64,000 nt of DNA from Larus michahellis (taxonomy: Eukaryota > Chordata > Aves > Charadriiformes > Laridae), in the NCBI RefSeq assembly GCF_964199755.1, contig NC_133897.1:167908678-167972677 (forward strand). The letters run 5' to 3'. The notes under the pieces were generated by a model. That model ran no database searches. It had not been told where the DNA came from and saw only the letters and a list, made by a program, of their open reading frames with translations. Position 1 is the stretch's first letter. Each line of letters begins with the position of its first letter. A program made the translations under genes and the position numbers. Below are positions 1 to 11,400 of the stretch, piece by piece.

Positions 1-3000
1 ATGCCATGGCCACAGTGTCAAACACAGTTGTTTGATGCTCATCTCATGACAGAAAGATACATTCTGCTTATACCTGGGACTGGAGTGGTTGTTGTTACAA
101 GGCAACATCTAGTTCTGGGTTGGGCAATGCAGGAGAGAAGGTGGTAAATCAGAGGCAGTTTGGAGATGGACCACCAGAAGGGTTAAAGCTCTGGAGGACA
201 GGCCTTCCAAGGAAGGAGTCAAAGAGACCATCAAAGTTTATCAAAGGGATATCCTAGAACACTGTGTCTCCCTTGAGGAGAAGAAAGCTGTAACAGTGAG
301 CAATTAAGTTTAGTAGAGGGGTTTAATGAGAGCCACTGGCTGTAAAAGCTTTATAAATCAGAGTAGAAATATTTTACGTAGGGATTAATTTACATATGGC
401 TGATAACTGACCACTGTAAAAGCTCATCAGACCTTAGTGTGGACTCTCTGTCACAGGACTTCTTTACAAAATCTGGTTTCTTTTTCATTCAAACAAGAAT
501 TAACTGTAACAGAAGTTTGATCAGATAGTTATAAAGCATGTCGCCTTCTTGCCTGTGAACACTGAATTTCCATCATCTGCCTTTCCTTGCATATGTGATA
601 AGCAGAGAGAGATTATTACCTTATAAGGCCAGTCTCACAGGGGCAGGCTGATAGTGGTTTTGGATTGATACCACTGAAAATTCAGAGAGGTTTTTGGCAC
701 AGAAACCTTTCTCCCTCCACACCACGCCTCATTTATATTCTCAGATCTTCAGACCTGAAGTAACATTTCAACTGGAGTCCCTTACGGCTCCTGTCAGTCA
801 GTCTTCAAAATGTTGCTCAGGGTTTATTCTACCATTGACACAGACAGATGGGAATTTAGGTCCTCCTGAGTCCTACGAGCTGTCTAAGGCTGTCCTAACT
901 GCTATATCAAACCACTTCTTTCACATATTTATCAAGATCCATCTTAAAGCATGTGGGATTTCTACTTTACCTTTGCTTTTAGAAGGGACTCAAATTTTCC
1001 TAGAGTTTAAGAGCCTACCTTTCATTGCCAGTCTAATTTAATTCATGCTAGTCTTATGTCAGCTCTAGTCCAGTGTGACATTTTAGCTTAAGGAGTTTTA
1101 GTTTCTGTAGATCTGTTTTCAGTGCTCCTGGGGAAAAAAAAAATTATATCTCCACTCAACCTCTGTTCTGTCAAACTAAAAGGGGCCAGTATTTTCCAGA
1201 GTCATCTTTTGGGGTGGATCCTGTTCTCCCAGTCTTCTTCCCATTAGTTTCCATCTGTTTTTTTTTTTTTTTTTCCATCAAGAGTCCATTATTTCTTGAT
1301 AGGGGCAATGAAATTCCAGGTGAGAAGCCACTAGGGCTTCATGCCAGGGTGCTAGCACTTCCAGAATCACCCTGCTAATAACCCGCCTTCTTCACACCAA
1401 CACAGAACTTGACGTCATTTGTGTTTGTTTGTGTTTGGTTTTGGTTTTGTTGTCAGGGCTCCATCTCACTGGAGGCTCCTAGTTATCTTTAGATCAGCTA
1501 ATACCTGTACATCTTCCCTTTCCTCCACAATTTTACTGGCACTCTCCCAACTTCTCCCTCCTTGAAGTCTGGCACTCCCACACACTCAACCAGTCTGCAG
1601 GAGCTTTAACAACCCCAGTGCTGGTGGTTTCCTGATGATCTGCCTTACTGCCAAATCTCAAACCTTTTCAAGCCGTTAGTTAAGTGGCTTTGCACTGGCC
1701 AGAGGCAAACAATCCTACCGGGTTGATGCATCCCATGTCCAGACACCACAGCAATGGACAGCCTCCACCAAGCTGGACAGACTCATTTAGTTTCCTATTT
1801 ATATCACTATTCCTTCAACCACACTGATTTACTCCAAGGATTTCTTGGTATACAATGCTTTTAAATACAGTCAGACCACTATAACACCCTTGTGCTGACA
1901 TCTCCATTTCAGCAAGCTACATACAATACACACAATCTGCCGAGCGGTGTTTTAGTGTTGTGAATGCTGGAGTGTCAGCCCTGCTGTGCTTACTTATTCA
2001 GGCATAACCACCTTGAATACTTAAAGCACTGGATCTTTCTCAGTTTCATGCGTGCTAATTAAGATATTGCTCAAATATGCCTTGAACTGCCTTGGTACAA
2101 GAAAGGATCTGGATATAACCAGGTCTGGTGGCTTTCACAGAGCGGAGTTTTTCCTGTACACCCAGAGAGGTATGTTTGGACTGTTTGGTTTTATGTACCT
2201 GGTCTCTGACAGCACAGAAAGATAAAATAAAGATTATTTTCACTCTCACAGCCAAGTGAGCATTAGGGTACCTGTCTTTCCCTCCCCTTTCCCACGGCAC
2301 ATCACTGATCCTGCTGCCCCAGCCTGATCGGCTTTGTGTCATCCCTGACTGTGGAAATTTTCATTAGCAATGCTTCTCGAGTTACTGCAAACCTTTAGGG
2401 AGCAGCACTTGCCCAAAAAGTCCCAATCACAAACTGGGAAAAAGGATAGGTTCCTGGAAATGGTATCGATGGCCACGTGCATTGCCGCAATGAGCAACAG
2501 GCATTAGATCATTTTGTGCACACACCTTGTCTCCATCCCTGAAGCCTCTGAGTGCTCCACAGTGATTCACAAACTTTTCTTCATTGGCATATTCAGCTCT
2601 TTTATGGGAAATTGCATAATGCTGTTTTTTTCCACCCTGGATCACAACAAAAACAACAAAAAGGTCTATCAGCTTTTCCTGTGAAATATAAAATGCCATT
2701 GGCTCAGTCAAAAAGGAGGAGCAAAGCATTTCTCCCAAAATGCAAGCTTTTTAAGCCTTTCCACAAACATTATATAAGATTAAAAAAAAAATATTTTTTT
2801 GTGAAAGGGTTGCCTTGAAATGCATAAAGTGAAATTTTCTGTCAGAAAGGTACTGCAGTGGGAAAGTTGATCCATTTCTCCATGTTGGATTTATTTCCCA
2901 CATTCAGAATAAAATTTGTCAAATAGTCGACACGTTTGTAAAAGAAAGCACAGCGCCCTGCTCTGCCAACAAAAATCTGAAACAAAACGTCATACACAAA

Positions 3001-3500
3001 TCCCAGATTTGGAGGCACCATCTCCCACATTCACCTCCACTGGCCTTTCAGGGGCTCCCATGCCCAGCAGCCCAGCACCAGGGCTCAGTTACTAACTAAG
3101 CCCCCAGGAACCAGACACCGGGCTTGCTTTTACACTGGATTTGGGAAAAGAGACATGCTTTGAGCAAATCCAGCCACGCCAGCTTCCCTTCTGCCAGCCT
3201 GGAGAACAGTAGGCATGAAAACATGGAACAGGCTTCGGTGAGGCTGAGCCAATGCGTGTAGAAGCCCAGCCTGCTCCCACTTGCATCGAGACTGTTGTTG
3301 CCCAATGCAACACGCCTGACACAATCTAGCTCTTGGCTCACAGAGCCAGACTTGAAGGAACAAACATACCTTGTCACATTCCCCATCCAAGCACCGGCAT
3401 GGGGCCACCCCTTGCAATGCAAGCTGTTTTTTTTTTCCTTTTCCATGGGACCAGCTCCAGGACATAAACCTGAAGATGAGAATACGTATGGCTAGAGTCT
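1..3500. other. Intergenic flank, no gene recognised
   Basis: No exon with splice sites, no Ly6 cysteine pattern and no recognisable transposon could be read on either strand. The ORFs here are short, unconserved in appearance and in conflicting frames. Landmarks are a T-tract near 1258-1274 and an isolated TGACGTCA palindrome at 1410-1417. The latter is 2.3 kb from the first gene and has no visible promoter next to it. Confidence 0.6.
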
Positions 3501-3511
3501 TATTGTTGCAG

Positions 3512-3519
3512 TGACGTCA
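3512..3519. promoter_or_regulatory. Perfect CRE palindrome upstream of the SLURP1-like gene
   Basis: The sequence is TGACGTCA, the full palindromic CREB/ATF element. It lies about 117 bp upstream of the TATA box and about 150 bp upstream of the likely transcription start. That is the range where functional CREs usually sit. The site is seen directly; its use is inferred. Confidence 0.55.
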
Positions 3520-3635
3520 CCTCCTTGGGGAACTTGTTCCTCTACAAATCCCAATCCAGACTGGAGCTGAGCTCTCCCCTGACGCCCTGAGGGAATCCGC
3601 CCACAGGATCAACAGGAGGTGGAGGGTGGGAAAAC

Positions 3636-3643
3636 ATATAAAG
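3636..3643 (+). promoter_or_regulatory. TATA box of the SLURP1-like gene
   Basis: ATATAAAG ends 55 nt before the start codon at 3698. A start of transcription 25-30 nt downstream (about 3665-3670) would leave a 5' UTR of about 30 nt, with no need for a separate leader exon. Confidence 0.7.
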
Positions 3644-3697
3644 CTGTCTGGGAGCAGTTCTCTTTTACTGTCCTGGCTTCACAGATCTGCTCTCAGC

Positions 3698-3749
3698 ATG
3701 AAGACATTTCTGGTTGGGCTCCTGCTTGGCCTGGCATACGTGGAGTTGG
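3698..3749 (+). CDS. SLURP1L: SLURP1-like exon 1 (signal peptide)
   Basis: The ATG has A at -3. The 52 coding nt end in phase 1 before the donor GTAAGA at 3750. The exon encodes residues 1-17 plus the first base of codon 18. Confidence 0.88.
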
Positions 3750-6700
3750 GTAAGACCTCCGCGTTCCTGACACTGCAGGGACCACCTGGGAAATGCCTGG
3801 GAGGGGAGGGGAAAGGCAGAAAGACCTGGTAATCCCCAGGTAGGGGAAATGATGCCCTTATGTATTTAAGAAGGTTAATGGAGAGGGTGAATGGGGAAAG
3901 GGGATATGCATTCCTGGTGGGGAAAGATATGATGCTTGACAGAGAGCAATGAACATCGTTCGGATGCATAGGTGCTCACCTGTCACCCAATCAGGATGGA
4001 GGGGACCAACCACTGCTTTATAGGACTAAGGTGTGAATGACAGCCACATGGCACAGAGCAGTACAAGCTCTTAAACTCCCAACTTGTCCCCCTGGGGATA
4101 GGATGGGGTATTTTCATCCTGAGCTCCTGCCATCCCTAAAACTTCCCAGCTGTCTGCTGGAAGTTCTGAAAACCAGAGGGCGAGGCTTCAGTATAGATAC
4201 AGGTGAGGGTTTGAGAAATAACTCCAAGAATTTTAGAAAGGTTCATTAAACCACTATCTCCCGCGTTTCCACTAATTTCTAGAGATTAGGATATAGGCAG
4301 AGATAGGAAATTCTCCTGCGTCTGTTTAGATTTGGTCTCTGATGAGTCTGGGTCTCGAGCAAGCTGGTAATAGGGTCTCATCATCGCTGTATTCTTACTC
4401 CCATCTATTTGTGATCCACTGCAAATACATCCTTGGCCTGGAACAGAGTCATTCTTGGGGTGACAACAACTCAGTGGATTTTAATCTAGAGCCCACAAGC
4501 CTCAGAGGTCCTCAGGCAGTTTTTGTGGGACTCTGAAAGATCTCAGAGGAAAGACAGCTTGGGCAGGGGTCAAATACCTCCATCTGGAGGCATGGCTACA
4601 TCGAGATCATTCAAAGGGCTGCAAATGGAAGAAGGCTGAAAGGCATACACCTTGCAATTCTTTATGCATGGAAGTGTTCTGAGTGTCTTTAGGCTGCATC
4701 ACTTTTTTAATCCCCTTATCCTCATCACTCCTTCCACCTGTCTCTAAAGCAAACCCAACTACTGGCTGAAGAGCATGGGTCAAACCCACCACAGGTTATT
4801 TCTATACAGCTACTGCAATTTTTTATATTTCAGTACCTGCTGGTATTTTTTCTTTTTTTAAAGATATTTCACAGGTGGTGTATTATGTGTTTCTTTCCCT
4901 CCCTCTGGGTCTAGTCCTGTCCTGGATTTAATGGGGTTGCTGAGGAACTGACAGAGCAGGTCTCCACTCACGGGTCTCAGAGCACTTTATGGAAACAGAG
5001 AGGCATCACCACCCTTTGCTTTATAGCTGAGATGGAGACAGAAATAGATTTTCTGGGATGATACAGTAGGAGGCAGCTGGTCTAGGCACAGCTCTTGCAG
5101 CTGAGGAATATGTCTGTGACCATTCATCTTTCCAGAGGTTTGATATCAAGGGACAGACGGTACTGTTGGACAGTGATGAACGGTCAAGTATTGGCCTTAG
5201 ATCAGGACACAGCATTGTCCTCTGTGTTCAGTTCTTCTCTTCTGTTCTGCTCTTTATGCTTTTGGGCTTTCCTCTTCCACTGCAACTTTTCTATAAAACC
5301 AGTATCCTCTGAGTGCTGCATCCTGAGTCAGTGAAAGACAAGGCGCCTGAGAGTTTTCTTCCTGCTCTTAACTGGAATTAACTCCCCCAGAGCCCATGGC
5401 CCTGCCCTGCTCACTCATGTAAATGGGGAGCTTTAGAAACCAGCTCAACCCAAAGGCTGAAGATTAGTTTCTCAGATGCTTTAAGCTAGCACAGCTCCAT
5501 CCATCCATTAGCCAGTCCTACACACTCACAAACATCCGTATCCTTGTCAGATTGACAAAGTTGCGTTTTCTCTCTCAGTGGGCACTAGGTGTTAAAATAT
5601 AAACTAAGCTCTCATAGGTCATTTGGAAGGGATCTACAAAGGTCCTCAGCTCAGGTAACAGGGTCAGGTTCACCACACAAAAGATATGGCCACCAGAACA
5701 CCACCACTGCTCATGTTAAAAAGTCCTTTCTACCTCTGCAAAGAGAACAAAGAAAGCTTTTGCATTGTGTAGGCTTTATCGTACAGCTGAGTTTTCCAAA
5801 GGTGGTTCTAAGAGAAGTAAATGCCCTGAAAATTCATTCCAGAGTCAGACGTTCAAACAACTGCCTTCAAAAATGTTTATTCTTATCACAAAGTCCCAGA
5901 AGTTTCTCTCTAACAGCAGATGCTGCAGAACTATAACTAGAAAACATCGTCTCTCTGCAATTTTACCAATAGATGGCAGTGGACACATTTGGGTGGTTCT
6001 TCAGCTGTTGTGTGTGTGGAAGACACGTAGAATAGAAAATATCAAACCAGGCTGGTTTCTGTCATCAAGTCACACCAGCACAACTCCGAAAAATATGCAC
6101 ACTCTGTATCTGCTGGCTGCGGATGGACAGGTCTTGTACCGATACTTTTGAGCAACTGCTGTGATCAATGCTTGCATATGTAAAAGTGTCCCTGTGTCCG
6201 CAGGCAGCCAGCAAGGGCTTTGTGGCATCATTTCTTTTCAAAAGCAGCAGTAGCCCCTGATGAAAGTGTTTTTTAGGCCACATTCAGCCCTTAGGGTCTC
6301 TGGTACGGCTCTGAAATTTAAATTCTGCTCTCAGTTACTAAGTTCTGCACAAATCCCTCTAAACAAGTACGAAGAAGCTGTCGTTGTGGGTGGAGGAATG
6401 GGGGAAGTGCCAGTCTTTCGGTGCTGGTGAATGCTGCTCTCAACAAAAGAAGCTATTTTGCTCTCTGCCATAGCATCTCTTACAGAGGGTGCAAAGATCC
6501 TATCAAAGCTGCCCAAGAAATAGGTCTCTCTAGATCCCTGCTTTTTTTAGGATGCTGAGCCCCCAAGGTAATGACCACGCTCAACTCCCGCAACACCATC
6601 CTTGTCCTTTGGTGTTGGGGTTTGGTCTTTCCCCCCTGACATACCCAAGCTTTGCCACTGGCTCCAGCTATGCTTTGTTTCTGAGGCCACTGTATCTTGG

Positions 6701-8418
6701 TGAAGGGGGGAAGAAGCACGGACAATCACATAGTCCCCACCACAGAGTAGAGAAGCCGCAGACTTGCTGTCTGCTTTTGCTGCTGTGACCACCTCAGACC
6801 CATTCTGTTGCTCTCTGCAGCCCAGTCCTTACGATGTTACACGTGCAAGGATCCAACAGACATTGCTGAGTGCAGAACAGCCACCCTGTGCCCCCCGAAA
6901 GCCACCGTGTGTACAACAACGCTGCATTCCGTAGACACAGGTAAGTTTCTTTGCTTGCTGTGAGTGCTCATGAGGAGACATGCATCCTTCCTGGGACAAA
7001 TTACCTCATGAACTTAGAATCATAGAATTATAGAATCATAGAATGGTTTGGGTGGGAAGGGACTTCTAAAGGCCTTCTAGTCCAATGCCCTGCAATGAGC
7101 AGGGACACCTTCAACTACACCAGGTTGCTCAGAGCCCTGTCCAACCTGACCTGGAATGTTTCCAGAGATGAGGCATCCACCACCTCTCTGGGCAACCTGG
7201 GCCAATATTTCACCACTCTCAGTGTAAACAATTTCTTCCTAACATCTAGTCTGAGTCTACCCTCTTTTAGTTTATAACTGTTACCCCTCATCCTATCACT
7301 CCACTCCCTAATCAAGAGTCTCTCCCCAGCTTTCCTGCAGACCCCCTTTAGGTACTAGAAGGCTGCTATAAGGTCTTCCCAGAGCCTTCTCTGCTCTAGG
7401 CTGAACACCCCCAACTCTCTCAGCCTGTCCTCACAGCAGAGGGGCTCCAGCCCTCGGAGCATCTCCGTGGTCTCCTCTGGACCTGCTCCAACAGGTCCAT
7501 GCCTTTCTCCTGTTCTGAGGACTCCAGGAGAGGCAGAATCACCTCCCTCAACCTGCTGGACATGCTTCCGTCTCCCCATCCCGGTCACAGCTTGGATTAT
7601 CTTTTTTAACTTCATTTAAGAATCCAGGTGGAGTTATCCAATTTAAGAGTGGGAATAAGAGAAATCCATCAGATTCGGAGCTTCATAGTGAAGCATACAG
7701 GACTTATCCCGCTTACTCAGTCTGTTTTGCCTTTTCCATCCCTATGCCCTTACAGACCCTGAAATAATAGATACATGCAAACATATCGCAGAAACCCAGG
7801 GGCTCTCTCCTTGTTTGTAGACTTTTTCACTTAGCACCAACTGTCTCATCAGCACCCATGCCAGCGTTACGCCAGTGCTTCTTGGCACTGCTACCTTCTA
7901 TGCAGAGCCATCGCAGGAGCAACTCACCTGAACAAAATACACAGGGATTTTGTCTCTTGTCAATGCTAGAATAAATTTAGAAGGAGCAGCAGGGAGAAAG
8001 GTCATACCTGTTACTACAAAGAGCAGTCTAGATTACAGGCACCTGTTGATTAAAGATGCTCGACACCTTATTTACCTTCATTTACCTAAAAACACTTTAA
8101 TTCCCCTCCATTGCACAAAGTCAGTGTTTCTCGATGTCAGCTGTCTGCACCTTCCTTCACCAGTTCTTTCTCTGTCTTCTCCCCTTCTCCAATCTGCCTG
8201 TTTCAGGTTATCCCTTTTTTGGCAACATCACCGTAACCAGAAGCTGTGAGGAAGAATGCATCTCCTATAATGGAATAGGGGCAAACAAACCCAAGTCATG
8301 CTGCTACACTGATCTCTGCACCGATGACACCAGAACCATCAACGGGGTGGGAAGGAGTTCTGCAGCACTGGGTCTGATGGCCATGGTCGTTGGCACACTC
8401 CTCCGGTACGCTCTGTAA
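3698..8418 (+). CDS. SLURP1L: SLURP1-like Ly6/uPAR protein (three coding exons)
   Basis: Joined exons 3698-3749, 6821-6940 and 8207-8418 encode 127 residues. Residues 1-17 are a signal peptide (MKTFLVGLLLGLAYVEL). Next comes an LU domain with all ten cysteines, opening with LRCYTCKDP and closing with SCCYTDLC. A hydrophobic C-terminal tail (SSAALGLMAMVVGTLLRYAL) looks like a GPI-attachment signal. NIT in exon 3 is an N-glycosylation sequon. The CYTCKxP opening, the CRT-x-T-x-C spacing and the YPF at the exon 2/3 junction resemble mammalian SLURP1 more than LYPD2. SLURP1, however, is secreted and lacks a GPI tail, so the likely product here is a membrane-anchored SLURP1/LYPD2-type protein, probably of epithelium. 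The residue after the last cysteine is Thr where the family nearly always has Asn. Being a gene is near certain; orthology to SLURP1 is a moderate inference. A candidate AATAAA is at 10376-10381, which would imply a long 3' UTR. Confidence 0.88.
4975..5100 (-). repeat. MIR-like SINE relic in SLURP1-like intron 1
   Basis: The order of short blocks is that of an inverted amniote MIR/CORE-SINE 3' half: GCACTTTATGG, then a TTTATAGCTGAGATGGAGACAGA block, then a block with CAGGAGG-type spacing. Divergence is high, so this is a pattern call only. The rest of this 3-kb intron shows nothing recognisable. Confidence 0.35.
6821..6940 (+). CDS. SLURP1L: SLURP1-like exon 2 (Cys1-Cys5)
   Basis: The acceptor is a pyrimidine tract ending CTCTCTGCAG at 6820 and the donor is GTAAGT at 6941. 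The 120 nt encode the first half of the LU domain, from AQSLRCYTC to HSVDT, and keep phase 1 on both sides. Confidence 0.9.
7015..7612 (-). mobile_element. CR1 LINE, 5'-truncated, in SLURP1-like intron 2
   Basis: The left end is the reverse-complemented octamer tail (ATCATAGAATTATAGAATCATAGAATGG), followed by GGGAAGGGACTTCTAAAGGCC. On the minus strand the C-terminal ORF2 blocks [20 protein letters not shown] and FTLRVVKYWPRLPREVV can be read, broken by frameshifts. It lies antisense to the host gene, between exons 2 and 3. Confidence 0.9.
8207..8418 (+). CDS. SLURP1L: SLURP1-like exon 3 (Cys6-Cys10 and tail)
   Basis: The acceptor TTTCAG ends at 8206 after a long pyrimidine tract, and the TAA stop is at 8416-8418. 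The exon encodes the YPFFGNITVTRSC segment, the SCC/DLC cysteines and the hydrophobic tail. Confidence 0.9.
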
Positions 8419-11400
8419 CAGTGCAAGTGCCTGTGCTCCAGCCAAAACGTCCCCACTCCTCTCTCTGCCAAGCTGCCTTGTGAGCTCTTAGATGCCTTGG
8501 GAATAACCTTCTTTGCTGATGTGTGGCTTCACCCATCTCCAGTGCTGTGAATTCAAGTGGATTCAAGCCACAAGTTTGGGCACCTGGACCTAAACCCCTT
8601 AGATTTCCAGTTTCCAGCTGCTAAGCAGATGTTCTTCACTTTCAGTTGATTCTGGCCCCCAGGACCTACATCTCCCCTTACAGCTTTCCTCTGTGGGGAG
8701 CAGTAGTGGATGAAGTGCTGCAACTCTGCTCAGCAGAAGAGTGTGGGCAGTGCCATCAAGGCTGGTGCTCTGGGGTCACCCTCAGTGAGAGCAGGGGCTG
8801 TACACACACTCCATGTGGACTATGCTTTTTTCCCAGGACTCGAGCTCCCGCACAACCTGTGTCTATGGGCCTCTCCTATATTCCTGTGCACAACCCCAAA
8901 AAAGTCCTGCAAACCTCCATCAGAAGCTTGGTTTATCATCAGTTTTGGTGCCATCTCCTGAGTTAAAGCAGCAGATGGATGCTGGTCTCCTCTCACTACC
9001 TGCTCAACAGAGTGTGGTTAGCAATTGAAGAAAGCTGGCATTTAGTTCTGTCTAGAATAAGCTATGGAATGAGTTCAGAAGGGCTCAGCCTTTATGTATG
9101 GGATGTATTTCTGGAAAGCTCAAAACATGCCCTGGACTAACAGGCCAGGGCAGGTTAGACCTGCAAAAGTAAATTTGGGAGTTTGACTAGCCAAAACCCT
9201 CAGGAGCCCTTTGCCTGAACTTGGGTTGCAATCAGAGCTCCTGGATTTCACTTCCCAGATGTTTTACAGACCATTTCAAGCAACTTCTTCTGTTACTCTG
9301 CACTCCATTGTCCCTTCACAGCAGGGACTGCAGGAGAGGAAAAGTAATGACTATCCCAGACCCTCAACTCTGGGAAAAGCCAATGGCTTCACACATGCCG
9401 GTTAAATCCCAGGGGGATTTGCTGTGCTTTCCCTTGGAGCAGCTGTAAGATTGATTTTTATGCCCTATCTTCTGTAAAACCAGATGGATGAAAGGAGGTA
9501 TAAAGGAGCCAGGCATGCCCAGCTCTCAGCCCTCTCGGGTCGGGGAAAGCCAAGAAACTTGCCCATTTACTCTGTTCTTATTGCTAGGGCGCGTCCAGGG
9601 GAGCAGGAGGCAACCTGCAAGAGCATGGGCAGAGTGGAGCATGTGTACATCCCATGTACCATCCTTGTGTGTTCATACCATCCCTGCAACCTCCTCTGTG
9701 GCAAATTCCATTTTTACTCTGTTTCCATAAGACACCAGCCAGGAAACTAAAGGAATAAGCAGAAGGAGTCTTTTTTCTTCATTGCACAGAGATAATTGTT
9801 TCTCAAGGTCTGTTCAGTACCATTTGCAAGAAAATTTTTACAAGGCATTGCATTCCTTGGCAGAGGGTTCCATATAAGCCTGGGGCTCAGGAGGTTGATG
9901 AGACCCTTTTTTTTCTGGAGTTGAAATGCCCCGTGCTTCACTAAAACATCCACAGCTTCCCTGAGACACCATTGCAATGCTGAGGTCTACAGGGGGGAAA
10001 AATGCCATTGAGAGGATAATGATTGGGAGTTACAATAATACTGCTATTACAGCCACCCTTGCAGACACAGAGCACCAGCTTCTGCTTCCTACTGATCTGT
10101 TCTGTGTTTCCCTGCTCCAAAAACAGTCTGATGAGTCAGACCAGAAGCATACCACCATCACTGCCATCTGTAGGTCACATCCCCTTTTCCATCCTGGCTT
10201 CAAGGTCTTGGAGTAAGTCACTGTCCCCAGTGGCCTTTCCACGCTGGCTGCAGCGTCCTGTGCTGCGTTAATGTGAGCTGAACTTTCCTCCATCTATTGC
10301 ACATGCAGATGGGGCAGGGTCTGGATACAGAGGGACTGGGTGGGTGAGGGTTCCCTTCTGGGCAAGAATCAAGAGAATAAAGTTGGATCTTCCAGTTTTC
10401 AGCTTGCAGCATGTTTCTTCTGCGCTCATCCTTGGAAGGAAGCATGGGGCAGCACAGGCTGCAGGGAGGACACATCTCTGACTGGTTCTGCAGCTCCCAA
10501 ACTGCCCTGAGCCAGAGCAGGGAAAAGCTACAGAAGGGGACAAGCAAGAGAGTGCAAAAATACCCCTTGCAAGACCTAGGTTTAAGGCCATCCTCCCTGG
10601 AAGAAGGGGAGAAGGGTGGCAGAAGGGTAAAGTACCATCAAGTGATTACAGGAGGCTGATCTGGGGCATACCGAGGGAGAACGGGGTGTTTTCTTTGTGC
10701 AGCTTCTCTTGCAGCAGGCAAAGAGAAAGTGACTGAGCTCAGCATAGCAAGGCAAGCAGGGGGCTGGGAGCAACTATTTGTGGTCCCCTCTTTGCTGCAA
10801 AGCTTCTGCGGGTGTGGACTCCAGCCCTCCTAGTGTCACTGGTGCTGGCTGTGAGCATCTTCTATCAGGTCTATGTTGCAGGTCTCCTGTCACCATGGAC
10901 TTGCCTGTTAATGTGGCTTCATTGCCAGAGCAGCGAGATTCTACTGTAGCCAAAACAGAGACAAAGGCAGCTTTTAGTTTCAAAGCACTTGTAATAAGTT
11001 CCTAGATTAGGAGAGGTGAAAAGCCCTTCACACAGAGTGTCAGGGGTACAAAATGTCCTTTTGCATTAATACTCATCTGTTCACACTGAGTTAGCCAGAA
11101 ACCACAAGCTAAACAGCCACCACTGGGAGCCCTTGCAAAGTTGGATGTGTTGCTGCTTTGGTTATTGCTTTTATTTGTTCTAGCTATTTGGTCCCTGGGA
11201 GTTAAACGCAGCAAGCAGCACTGCCCCAGCAAATGCAGGACACTGACAAGGGATTCAAAGGAGTTGGCAGACTTTTGCATCACTGTGTCGAGTGGACATA
11301 CAGAGGGAGAATTTAAATATAGGCTGAATAAAATAGAACAGAGAGAGATGTGTCTCCAAAGGGCCATAAAAAGATTTGCAGCCTCTCGGCCCTGCAAGAT